Shown here: positions 56,504 to 64,000 of the stretch, in pieces
How the letters are laid out: every line of letters begins with the position of its first letter
Position numbering within the stretch: position 1 is the stretch's first letter
Assembly: GCA_001464125.1 (NCBI GenBank)
Contig: LNEP01000006.1
Coordinates: 1-64,000, forward strand
Direction of reading: 5' to 3'
DNA: 64,000 nucleotides
DNA from: Betaproteobacteria bacterium Ga0077540
Lineage (GTDB): Bacteria; Pseudomonadota; Gammaproteobacteria; Burkholderiales; Methylophilaceae
Made by a program: the position numbers and the translations under genes
The notes under the pieces: generated by a model
Database searches by the model: none
What the model was told of the DNA's origin: nothing
Seen by the model: only the letters and a program-made list of their open reading frames with translations

Positions 56504-57739
56504 TCAGTGCTGTGTTGTGAGTTTTTGTACAACAACGCTGGTAATCATGTCACCTTGCACATTCACCGTAGTACGCAATGTATCTAACATACGATCAATA
56601 GGCAGCAGTATGGCAATGGCTTCTGCTGGCAACCCTACAGACTGCAACACCATCACCATGGTCACCATGCCAGCACTGGGAATACCCGGTGCACCTACTG
56701 AGGCCAACATAGCGGTAACAAATACGATCAGTTGTTGCACAAACGATAATTCCACCCCAACCAAATTGGCAATAAATAAGGCTGCTGTAGCTTCATAGAG
56801 GGCGGTGCCATCCATATTTATCGTTGCTCCAAGAGGCACCACAAACCCTGCAATTTCTGGCTTTACATGCAAATGCTGAGTAGTGCAACGCATGGTAATC
56901 GGTAAAGTGGCAGAGCTGGAACTGGTGGCAAATGCTGTAATCAACGCTTCGCGCCCGCCCCGCCAAAACCACAGTGGCGATTTACCAGTGATCACTAACA
57001 ACAACAAAGGCAAAATGACTACCCCATGTAGCAAGGTCGTGCCCACTACCACTGTCACAAAGCTGGCTAAGGTGGATAGCATAGTGATATCTTGAGTCGT
57101 CACCAACTTGATGAGCAATGCGGCAATGCCAAATGGCGCTAAGTACATGACCCAGCCCACTATACGCATCACAATTTCTAGCGCTTCTTCTAACAGATTG
57201 AGTATATTTTGGTAACGCTCACCACCCATCACTAGGGTGACTCCCAAGATCAAGGCAAACATCACAACGGCCAACACATTGGCCTCGGCCAGCGCTTTAA
57301 ATGGATTCACAAATAAGCCGTGCAGAAAATGTGCAAAGAACTCTGGCAAAGGCATTTGCTTCGCCTCGAAATTTTGCATAGCATCTGCAAACATTTCCAA
57401 CTGCATGCCTGCCCCAGGTTTGAAATACAGACTCGCTGACATACCAAGGGTGATGGCAATCATCATGGTAAATGTAAAAAACAAAAGCGTGGTGATCCAC
57501 ACCCGATGTATTTGCTGATGCTTACGTAAGTTGGCGATACCAACGGCAATACTGCAAAAGACCAGTGGTACTAGCACCATTTTGAGCAAGTCAATGAAAA
57601 GTGTGCCAACCAGACCTGACACATACAAACTGTTTAAAACGAGCGGCTGCTCTTCACCCAATCCATGAAAAAAAGCCCCAAGACCAATGCCAAATAAAGC
57701 GCCTAACAATATTTGGACATTCAGGCTGGGTATTTTCAT
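56504..57739 (-). CDS. Dicarboxylate/amino acid:cation symporter (DAACS family)
   Basis: The 411-residue transporter has the glutamate transporter fold with eight spans, the serine-rich reentrant motif FATSSSSATLPITM (HP1, near residue 268) and NMDGTALYEA (TM7) for cation binding. It imports a dicarboxylate or acidic amino acid with Na+ or H+. For an obligate methylotroph such uptake would be of interest, but the substrate is not deducible. Confidence 0.93.
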   Translation of the reverse strand: MKIPSLNVQILLGALFGIGLGAFFHGLGEEQPLVLNSLYVSGLVGTLFIDLLKMVLVPLVFCSIAVGIANLRKHQQIHRVWITTLLFFTFTMMIAITLGMSASLYFKPGAGMQLEMFADAMQNFEAKQMPLPEFFAHFLHGLFVNPFKALAEANVLAVVMFALILGVTLVMGGERYQNILNLLEEALEIVMRIVGWVMYLAPFGIAALLIKLVTTQDITMLSTLASFVTVVVGTTLLHGVVILPLLLLVITGKSPLWFWRGGREALITAFATSSSSATLPITMRCTTQHLHVKPEIAGFVVPLGATINMDGTALYEATAALFIANLVGVELSFVQQLIVFVTAMLASVGAPGIPSAGMVTMVMVLQSVGLPAEAIAILLPIDRMLDTLRTTVNVQGDMITSVVVQKLTTQH

Positions 57740-57742
57740 GGT

Positions 57743-59056
57743 CTAGTCGCTGGCTTTTTCTGCGATAGCGATAGCTGGCTTGGCAGTTTTTTCAAACACT
57801 GCCGCAAAAAAACCGTCTGTGCCATGCAAGTGCGGTAATAACTTCAGATACGGCCCGGTATCTAATGCAATATGATGATGTGCCAAAATCTCGTTGGCTG
57901 GCACCAAGCTAAAATCGGGGTTTGCTTGTATAAAGGCTTCCACAATTGCCTCATTTTCATCACGTAGCAAACTGCAAGTCGCATAAATCAAACGTCCGCC
58001 CGCTTTTGTGAGTTTGGCCGCACGCGCCAAAATCGCGGTTTGCTTTTGCGTCAACTCCAACACGTCTTGCTCGGTTTGGCGCCATTTTAAATCAGGGTTG
58101 CGGCGCAAAGTGCCTAAACCACTGCAAGGCGCATCCACCAACACGCGGTCAAACTTACCATTTAAGCGCTTGAGTTTAGGGTCTTGCTCGCTTGAAATGA
58201 CTTGTGCATGCAAATTGGAAAGGCCTGAGCGTTTGAGACGCTGACCCAAATTATTGAGGCGTTTTTCCGAAACATCAAACGCATATAAACGCCCGGTGTT
58301 TTTCATCAAAGCACCAATCGCCAAGGTTTTACCACCCGCGCCCGCACAAAAATCGGCAATCATCATGCCACGCTTCGGCGAGACCAAATAAGTGAGCAAT
58401 TGACTGCCCTCGTCTTGCACCTCAATCTTGCCTTCGGTAAACAAGATATGACGGCTGATGTTGAGTTTAGCGCCCATGCGAATACCGATGGGTGAATAGG
58501 GTGTTGGCGCAATCAAATTGTCCTTTACCGTATTTTCTGCCTGCATTTTGGCCAGCACTTCCTCACGACTAGCCTTAATGGTGTTTACGCGCAAATCCAA
58601 ACTCGCCTGTTCAAACATGCTACGGCAAATGGTCAGCGCCTCAGCTTCACCATATTGCGATACTAGTTTTTCCCAAAACCAGTCACGCACATCGGCTTGG
58701 ACAGCAAGTGGCAGATTCTCGGTCGATTTGGCTTTGATTGTCACCGCCCATTCTTTTTGTTGGTCGGTAAGAATATCGTCCAATTCACGCAGACTTTTGC
58801 CTTGCACACGCAACAACCACGCCAAAATGAGCTTACGCGCATCGTCTGGGTCATCGGCATCATTCGCAGCTACCGTGCTTAAATAGCGCAAACGGCGCAA
58901 CACCCCATACACGCTTTCTGCCACAAACGCGCGCTCTTTGGTGCCTAGCTCACGGTGATTGCGGAAAAATTCACCTAACTTCGCATCTGCTGGGCTATTA
59001 AAATCCAGCAGATTGGTGAGCAGCATGGCTGCTTGGCGTAATAAATTTGGGGTCAT
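57743..59056 (-). CDS. RsmB/NOP-family RNA (cytosine-C5) methyltransferase
   Basis: The 437-residue protein has an N-terminal NusB-like helical domain (about residues 1-130) and a SAM-dependent C5-cytosine methyltransferase domain with MIADFCAGAGGKTLAI, the catalytic cysteines in DAPCSGLGTLRRNPD and YATCSLLRDENE. Betaproteobacteria often have two such proteins, so I do not equate it with RsmB (C967). It overlaps the upstream DUF3108 gene by four bases. Confidence 0.92.
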   Translation of the reverse strand: MTPNLLRQAAMLLTNLLDFNSPADAKLGEFFRNHRELGTKERAFVAESVYGVLRRLRYLSTVAANDADDPDDARKLILAWLLRVQGKSLRELDDILTDQQKEWAVTIKAKSTENLPLAVQADVRDWFWEKLVSQYGEAEALTICRSMFEQASLDLRVNTIKASREEVLAKMQAENTVKDNLIAPTPYSPIGIRMGAKLNISRHILFTEGKIEVQDEGSQLLTYLVSPKRGMMIADFCAGAGGKTLAIGALMKNTGRLYAFDVSEKRLNNLGQRLKRSGLSNLHAQVISSEQDPKLKRLNGKFDRVLVDAPCSGLGTLRRNPDLKWRQTEQDVLELTQKQTAILARAAKLTKAGGRLIYATCSLLRDENEAIVEAFIQANPDFSLVPANEILAHHHIALDTGPYLKLLPHLHGTDGFFAAVFEKTAKPAIAIAEKASD

Positions 59057-60198
59057 GGTAAGGGGGTTTCGTTCTCTAAAGTTTCAAATTTCAATCTGGT
59101 CGCGATTTGCTCAATCACAGTACCATCTTTTTCGGTTTTTCTAATTCTGACAGGCACATAGCGATAATCCGTGGCCAGCCAAAGTTCTGTTTTCTCGTCA
59201 GAGTCGGTCTTGGCATGTTGAATATGGTAGGTATTGACGTTGCCAAACTTCAATTCCAACACCTCTTCGCCTTCAAATGCATAGGTATAGAGACCCATTT
59301 TTCTGCCATTGGTAAGGTACATTTGCATTTCATCTAATGGGGGTGCAAACATAAACTGATACATAAAACTCAAAAAATCCTGAATGTGACCAGCACTAGC
59401 CTCTGCATCCATCGTCACGGTTTTTGTCCCTTTGGTGTTCTGTAGAGCCACTTCTTTACCCACCCAGTCAAAACTGGCTTGATAAGAACGGCTTTCACCC
59501 TCACCAAATTGATACAAATAAAAATCTGGCATTAGGCCAAACTCCATGATTCTACCTTGGCTGGTTTGCGTTAAATCAGGGTATACCAAGCCAATCAATC
59601 CTGTCGCACTGACTTTCCAAGTCAACTCATAGCGTTGGTCTGTCGCTTTGCTGTAGTAAATTTTAGCTGTGCCCACTCGCTCTGGGCTACCGTTCATCAA
59701 CACATCAAAATCTGTTTCTACCGTTGTGAATGGCTGCGGCTTAGCAACTGCTTCATCGGTGTCCGGTAATACCAAAGGCGCAGTTTCGTCAGGGCCCTCA
59801 GCTACATCTGCCACTGCTTGCTCAGATGTTGTTTGCATCGGAGCTTCTTTTGCAAGCTCATTAAGGCTAGCTTCGCTAACCACATCCTCACCAGCAATAT
59901 CATTCTCGGGAGGTATCTCTTCTATTTCACTGACCGCCTGTTCACTTACATCTGGCTTTTCACTTGCAACTTTTTCTGATTCTAGTGCAGCAGTTTGGGT
60001 AACAGGTTGAGGCTTATTGGGCATCAATTCAGCATCTATCGTGCTAAATGCGGCAGGTAGCTTCGAAAATACTACCCAGCCTGATTGTTCTATAAACAGC
60101 GCATGAATGATTAGTGAGATGAATACTGCATACCCAAGCCGCTTTGTCGCTGGATCAAACCACCATGCCTTGATGCTATTCCAGTTCAATTTACTCAA
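59053..60198 (-). CDS. DUF3108 protein with TonB-like N-terminal membrane anchor
   Basis: The 381-residue protein has a short basic cytoplasmic start, one membrane helix (about residues 23-42) containing S28-x3-H32 in ISLIIHALFI, the pattern that TonB and TolA use to contact ExbBD/TolQR, then an acidic, Pro/Glu/Ser-rich linker (about 58-155) and a C-terminal DUF3108 domain. Function of DUF3108 is unknown. It overlaps a second DUF3108 gene by 8 bases upstream. Confidence 0.85.
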   Translation of the reverse strand: MSKLNWNSIKAWWFDPATKRLGYAVFISLIIHALFIEQSGWVVFSKLPAAFSTIDAELMPNKPQPVTQTAALESEKVASEKPDVSEQAVSEIEEIPPENDIAGEDVVSEASLNELAKEAPMQTTSEQAVADVAEGPDETAPLVLPDTDEAVAKPQPFTTVETDFDVLMNGSPERVGTAKIYYSKATDQRYELTWKVSATGLIGLVYPDLTQTSQGRIMEFGLMPDFYLYQFGEGESRSYQASFDWVGKEVALQNTKGTKTVTMDAEASAGHIQDFLSFMYQFMFAPPLDEMQMYLTNGRKMGLYTYAFEGEEVLELKFGNVNTYHIQHAKTDSDEKTELWLATDYRYVPVRIRKTEKDGTVIEQIATRLKFETLENETPLP

Positions 60199-60892
60199 TA
60201 GTGATCTGTGTAATCAGTTGTTCTATGGTTGCGCCATCATCTTGCACCACAATTTTGACGGGCAGCGCGTACTTTTCTGTTGCTAAATAAATTTTCTTTG
60301 CATCTGCATCATCCATCTCCACCAGCTCTAGCACCTTAAACTGCCCTGCCTCTGTTACCAAAGGCGCAGCTTGCATGCTGACCTGATATTGATGCGTTTT
60401 CAATCGTTTCCCCGTGGTCACCGCCAATTTCATAGGCCCAGCCACAGGCGGTTTATACATAAATTGGTACATCACACTCAACAGGTCTTGCGTACCAGAT
60501 GCAAGCACTTCTTGTTGCTTTTCACCCTTAACCTGCATGTTAAGCACACGTGCCTTCCAATCAAAATCATTGATGAGGGTTTTTTTAGCACTAGTACTTT
60601 GTAATGATTCAAAATGCTTTGGTCGCAATCCGTCTTTTGTCACATCGCCCTGACTCACTAACTTACGCTCCCCCAACAAGGCATAAACGCCTATGCCCTT
60701 GGTAATGGATTGCAATTTGTACTGCTTACCATTCTGACTAAACGTCTCGGTCACATGCCCAAACAGTTTGCCATTACGTTTAACCTCATAGGTCAACTTG
60801 ATGGACTTAGGTACAGCATGCGCGGTTTGCACCATCAGCATCACTGACACACAAGCCAACACTATCGTGCGCAGATTCTTCCACATATTCAT
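60191..60892 (-). CDS. Secreted DUF3108 protein
   Basis: The 233-residue protein has a signal peptide (about residues 1-26, ending AHA) and a DUF3108 domain with ITKGIGVYALLGERK, LLSVMYQFMYKPP and KIYLATEKYALPVKIVV. It resembles the C-terminal domain of its downstream neighbour, so the two are likely tandem paralogues acting in the envelope. Reaction or partner unknown. Confidence 0.86.
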   Translation of the reverse strand: MNMWKNLRTIVLACVSVMLMVQTAHAVPKSIKLTYEVKRNGKLFGHVTETFSQNGKQYKLQSITKGIGVYALLGERKLVSQGDVTKDGLRPKHFESLQSTSAKKTLINDFDWKARVLNMQVKGEKQQEVLASGTQDLLSVMYQFMYKPPVAGPMKLAVTTGKRLKTHQYQVSMQAAPLVTEAGQFKVLELVEMDDADAKKIYLATEKYALPVKIVVQDDGATIEQLITQITIE

Positions 60893-60954
60893 TCCAATAT
60901 TGTCATTAGCATCAGTGTGGATAACGCACAGGCACCCATTAGGTCAACACCTAT

Positions 60955-62004
60955 CTATACCACTATGGTTGGCGCTTCGCCTGCTGACTGCTTACGGATA
61001 CGACCAATCTGATACACCGTTTCACCTGATTGTGTAAGCAGCTCAGTCGCTTTGGCTGCATCTGCTGGGTTTAACACTACTACCATGCCAATACCGCAGT
61101 TAAAGGTTTTGTACATTTCTGCATCGGCAATATTGCCTTGTGCTTTCAACCATTGGAATAGCGGTGGCAATGTCCAGCTACTGGCTTGCACTTCAGCCGT
61201 TAAGCCTTCTGGCAATACACGCGGCACGTTTTCGGTAATACCGCCGCCAGTAATATGTGCCATGCCTTTGACTGGCATCGCTTCCAGCAATGCTAATAAC
61301 GATTTCACATAAATTTTGGTGGGCGCCATCACCACATCTTTAAATGGTTTGCCATGAAAGTCTGATTCAAAATCAATGCCAGACTTCTCAATTAGTTTAC
61401 GAATCAGTGAATAGCCATTTGAATGCGCTCCGCTAGAAGCTAAACCTAGCACCACATCACCTTCAGCAATCGTGCTGCCGTCAATCAAATTGGCTTTGTC
61501 TACACAACCCACTGCAAAGCCTGCTAAATCATACTCACCTGCTGGGTACATGCCAGGCATTTCTGCGGTCTCACCGCCCACCAGCGCACAGCCGGCTTGT
61601 TCACAACCCAAGGCAATGCCTTTAATCACATCAGCAGCGGTACCTACCTCTAATTTGCCGCAAGCAAAGTAATCTAAAAAGAACAAAGGCTCAGCGCCTT
61701 GCACCAAAATATCGTTCACGCTCATGGCCACCAAATCAATACCCACGGTGTCATGTTTATTCAATTCAAACGCAAGTTTCAATTTGGTACCTACGCCATC
61801 GGTGCCAGAGACCAAAATGGGCTCTTTAAACTTTTTAGGCACTGCAAACAAAGAACCAAAACCGCCAATACCGCCCAACACTTCTGGACGCATCGTGCGT
61901 TTAGCAAATGGTTTGATTTGCTCGACCAAAGCATCGCCGGCTTCAATGTCTACGCCAGCATCGCGATAGGTAATAGAGGTGTTGTGGTCTGATGGTGTAC
62001 TCAA
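60955..62004 (-). CDS. purM: Phosphoribosylformylglycinamidine cyclo-ligase
   Basis: PurM closes the imidazole ring of AIR in purine synthesis. The 349-residue enzyme has the glycine-rich ISYKxxGV-type start ([10 protein letters not shown]), [26 protein letters not shown]-like [14 protein letters not shown] and [13 protein letters not shown]. Just 62 bases separate it from the DUF3108 gene; purN, which commonly follows purM, is not there. It is divergent from the PerM-type gene. Confidence 0.97.
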   Translation of the reverse strand: MSTPSDHNTSITYRDAGVDIEAGDALVEQIKPFAKRTMRPEVLGGIGGFGSLFAVPKKFKEPILVSGTDGVGTKLKLAFELNKHDTVGIDLVAMSVNDILVQGAEPLFFLDYFACGKLEVGTAADVIKGIALGCEQAGCALVGGETAEMPGMYPAGEYDLAGFAVGCVDKANLIDGSTIAEGDVVLGLASSGAHSNGYSLIRKLIEKSGIDFESDFHGKPFKDVVMAPTKIYVKSLLALLEAMPVKGMAHITGGGITENVPRVLPEGLTAEVQASSWTLPPLFQWLKAQGNIADAEMYKTFNCGIGMVVVLNPADAAKATELLTQSGETVYQIGRIRKQSAGEAPTIVV

Positions 62005-62037
62005 AATGCGTCTCGATTCAATTAATTGCGTGAACGT

Positions 62038-62061
62038 TGAATTAATCTGTGGCTTAATTCA
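62038..62061. promoter_or_regulatory. Inverted repeat between purM and the PerM-type gene
   Basis: TGAATTAA and TTAATTCA are perfect 8-base arms around an 8-base spacer, ending two bases before a consensus -10 box at 62063. It could be an operator for either divergent gene; no known motif was matched. Confidence 0.35.
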
Positions 62062-62062
62062 G

Positions 62063-62068
62063 TATAAT
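62063..62068 (+). promoter_or_regulatory. -10 box for the PerM-type gene and hda
   Basis: A consensus TATAAT lies about 26 bases upstream of the PerM-type start codon. No good -35 is present at the right distance (TTGAAT is 20 bases away), so transcription may be activator-dependent or weak. Confidence 0.4.
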
Positions 62069-62093
62069 TTTAAAAACATGATTTTAACTCACT

Positions 62094-63200
62094 ATGGCTA
62101 ATCAACCAAAAAACAACGCAGAAAATGGCAAAAATGGTCGCTTAAGTAGTGATCGTCGTTGGCTCATATTTTTGGGGTTGATTGGCTTCGTCATTTATTT
62201 GCTTAGCCCTATTCTCACGCCGTTTTTAATTGCAGCTGTATTGGCTTACATTTGCGACCCGCTGGTTGACCGCCTAAGTGCAACCAGCGCTGGTAAATTT
62301 TGCATGGGCAGAACCGCCGCCACTGTGCTCGTGTTACTGGCTATTTTGCTCGCCATCATCATGATGTTTCTAATTATTGTCCCCTTGTTGCAAAAACAAT
62401 CGCTCCTCATCGCAGAGCGCCTACCTGCAATGGTGGATAACATCCGCCACTCCATAGAACCTTGGTTGCAATCTAAATTTGGCATCAGTTTGGCCATTGA
62501 TAGCGCCCATGTACAAGACATCATCAGCAAAAATTGGAAAAGCACAGGTGATATTCTTGGCGAGATACTGAAAACTGCTGGCACCCAAGGCATGGCCTTT
62601 ATTGGCCTACTCGCCAATTTGTTGTTGTTACCTGTGGTGCTATTTTTCTTGCTACGTGATTGGGATGAATTGGTCGCCAATATCGGTGAACTTATTCCCA
62701 GAGATTGGATAGATAGTGTCACTGAGATTGCTAAAGAAGTAGACCAAGTAGTGGCTGAATTTTTGCGAGGCCAACTTTCTGTCATGGCAGCGCTATGCGT
62801 TTTTTACAGCTTGGGTTTATGGTTGGTTGGTTTAGAGATGGCTCTCTCAATTGGCTTGATTGCAGGTTTGCTCAGCTTTATCCCGTATCTGGGTTTTGCT
62901 TTGGCTTTTATCATGGCAGTGGTGCTGGCGGTATTACAGTTCACCTCTCTGGCAGAGGTCGTTCCAGTGTTAATCGTATTCGGCCTTGGCCAACTAGTCG
63001 AAAGCTTTATTCTAACCCCGCTACTCGTTGGTAACCGTATTGGTCTGCACCCAGTGATTGTGATTTTGGCTTTACTGGCTGGCGGACAACTGTTTGGCTT
63101 TGCTGGTGTGTTGCTTGCATTGCCAGTCAGCGCGGCGATTGCAGTGGGGTTACGTCACACCCGGGACAACTACTTAAGTAGCGACACCTACCTTAAGTAG
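62094..63200 (+). CDS. AI-2E/PerM-family membrane protein
   Basis: The 368-residue protein has eight or so spans, with the family pattern SPILTPFLIAAVLAYICDPLVD near the start and GLLSFIPYLGFALAF and GLGQLVESFILTPLLVGNRIGLHP later. Members export small molecules or act as Na+/H+ antiporters; the role here is unknown. It precedes hda by 15 bases, a frequent betaproteobacterial arrangement downstream of purM. Confidence 0.92.
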   Translation: MANQPKNNAENGKNGRLSSDRRWLIFLGLIGFVIYLLSPILTPFLIAAVLAYICDPLVDRLSATSAGKFCMGRTAATVLVLLAILLAIIMMFLIIVPLLQKQSLLIAERLPAMVDNIRHSIEPWLQSKFGISLAIDSAHVQDIISKNWKSTGDILGEILKTAGTQGMAFIGLLANLLLLPVVLFFLLRDWDELVANIGELIPRDWIDSVTEIAKEVDQVVAEFLRGQLSVMAALCVFYSLGLWLVGLEMALSIGLIAGLLSFIPYLGFALAFIMAVVLAVLQFTSLAEVVPVLIVFGLGQLVESFILTPLLVGNRIGLHPVIVILALLAGGQLFGFAGVLLALPVSAAIAVGLRHTRDNYLSSDTYLK

Positions 63201-63215
63201 TGATCTACAAGCACT

Positions 63216-63821
63216 ATGAAGCAACTACTACTGGATATCCAGCCACCAGCCCCGCCTAGCCTCCACAACTTTATTGTAGGTAAAAATCAAGAGGCGCTGG
63301 CCAATCTTTATGCTGCCATTCAAGGCACTGCTCCCTCTAGATTTGTCTACCTATGGGGCGCCTCTGGGAGCGGCAAGTCTCATTTACTAGCGGCAGCCAA
63401 AGGTCTAGGTGCACACGTGGCAGACGATGTGCATTTACTAGATGCAGATGCTCAAATTGCACTCTTTAATCGCTACAACCAAATCAAAGAACAAGGTGAA
63501 ACACTCATTACAGCTGGCCTGTACGCACCCACACAAATGGCGTTGCGGGATGATTTAGCCACTCGCCTTGCTTGGGGCTTGGTGTATCAATTACAACCAC
63601 TAAGCGACGACGAAAAAGCGCAAGCCCTACAAGCCCACGCACAAGAGCGTGGCATGAAATTACCTATTGAAGTAGTGGATTACTGCTTACGATATTTGCG
63701 ACGCGATCTACCTACCTTAATGGCTGTGCTAGACGCGTTAGACGAGTGGTCACTCACGGAAAAAAAACCGGTGACTGTGCCCATGCTTAAAAAGTTATTG
63801 CAACTGGATTTGGGGATTTAA
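63216..63821 (+). CDS. hda: DnaA regulatory inactivator Hda
   Basis: Hda, bound to the sliding clamp, stimulates DnaA-ATP hydrolysis to prevent re-initiation. The 201-residue protein is close to DnaA domain III, with Walker A GASGSGKSHLL (about residues 49-59), a degenerate Walker B ADDVHLLD, and arginine-rich YLRRDLPTLMAVLDALD. The N-terminus MKQLLLDI supplies the clamp-binding motif. It is shorter than the 233 residues of Escherichia coli Hda but complete. Confidence 0.94.
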   Translation: MKQLLLDIQPPAPPSLHNFIVGKNQEALANLYAAIQGTAPSRFVYLWGASGSGKSHLLAAAKGLGAHVADDVHLLDADAQIALFNRYNQIKEQGETLITAGLYAPTQMALRDDLATRLAWGLVYQLQPLSDDEKAQALQAHAQERGMKLPIEVVDYCLRYLRRDLPTLMAVLDALDEWSLTEKKPVTVPMLKKLLQLDLGI

Positions 63822-63937
63822 TCTCTACTAAATTTTAACTGGGTCAGACACGATTTATTTCCATTTCCACTGGCCTAGCTACCACATCACGGGCGTATTG
63901 GTTGTCACTTTTGTCGTGAAGGACGGAGTCTAGGGAT

Positions 63938-64000
63938 TTAATATTCCGTATCTAAAAAATCACCTCCTGGCATATGACTTTGCAGTAAATGCTTACCCAT
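63938..64000 (-). other. Possible C-terminal end of an unidentified reading frame (window edge)
   Basis: A minus-strand frame is open from the window edge to a TAA at 63938, giving MGKHLLQSHMPGGDFLDTEY or the end of a longer protein. It is too short to identify. The rest of the 179 bases after hda holds no complete gene; a short minus-strand open stretch ending at 63848 (...VEMEINRV) resembles degenerate coding sequence. Confidence 0.25.

Overview
This window reads as chromosome from a betaproteobacterial methylotroph, most likely of the Methylophilaceae (Methylotenera/Methylophilus-like). Three things point there. The AT-leaning sequence carries gene orders typical of Betaproteobacteria: tRNA-Thr/Tyr/Gly/Thr-tuf, murA-hisGDC...hisBHAFIE-hinT-tatABC, petABC-sspAB, mlaFEDCB-yadGH-type ABC-bolA-grx, pepA-lptFG, pilSR. 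Cytochrome c is matured by System II (ResB/CcsA). A 3-hexulose-6-phosphate synthase gene, the key formaldehyde-fixing enzyme of the ribulose monophosphate cycle, sits inside the histidine locus. Genus assignment is inference; no database was searched.

Layout. 1-833: start of tuf and four tRNA genes on the minus strand. 893-4784: sspB, sspA and the cytochrome bc1 operon (Rieske, cytochrome b, cytochrome c1), read from a strong sigma-70-type promoter with a perfect FNR-type box upstream. 4817-8220: Nif3-like protein, divergent HtrA-type protease, and tatCBA. 8314-17728: hinT, the histidine genes and murA, interrupted by hps. 17755-23314: glutaredoxin, BolA, an ABC-2 exporter and the Mla lipid-transport operon. 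23394-26062: a prepilin gene with a textbook sigma-54 promoter, divergent from an orphan membrane histidine kinase. 26108-30000: System II cytochrome c biogenesis and cytochrome c4. 30114-37023: EngB, TrmB, MidA-like methyltransferase, pteridine reductase, TtcA, TopA. 37182-44502: PBP7-type endopeptidase, GcvH, an unrecognised coiled-coil protein, HolC, PepA, LptF/LptG. 44518-49920: RDD protein, DUF3106, DUF3619, ECF-type sigma factor, a small PP0621-like protein, and PilS/PilR. 49956-57739: Ca/cation antiporter, AmpD, an RND efflux pair, acetyltransferase and dicarboxylate symporter. 57743-63821: RsmB-type methyltransferase, two DUF3108 proteins, PurM, PerM-type permease and Hda. The last 179 bases hold no recognised complete gene.

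How it works together. The window is mostly core metabolism and envelope maintenance: respiration (bc1, c4, heme ligation), folded-protein export (Tat, whose likely client is the Rieske protein), outer-membrane lipid balance (Mla, LptFG), murein turnover (MurA, PBP7, AmpD), pili (PilSR plus a sigma-54 pilin promoter) and histidine/purine synthesis. There is no phage, CRISPR, defence island or complete insertion sequence.

The most unusual protein is the hexulose phosphate synthase, which carries a predicted transmembrane helix and an Ala/Pro/Glu-rich tail after the catalytic domain. The best regulatory observations are the FNR-type box placed near -61 of the bc1 promoter, the sigma-54/PilR-like architecture at the pilin gene, and a palindrome lodged between the -35 and -10 of the hps promoter. 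I found no convincing wholly new multi-gene system.
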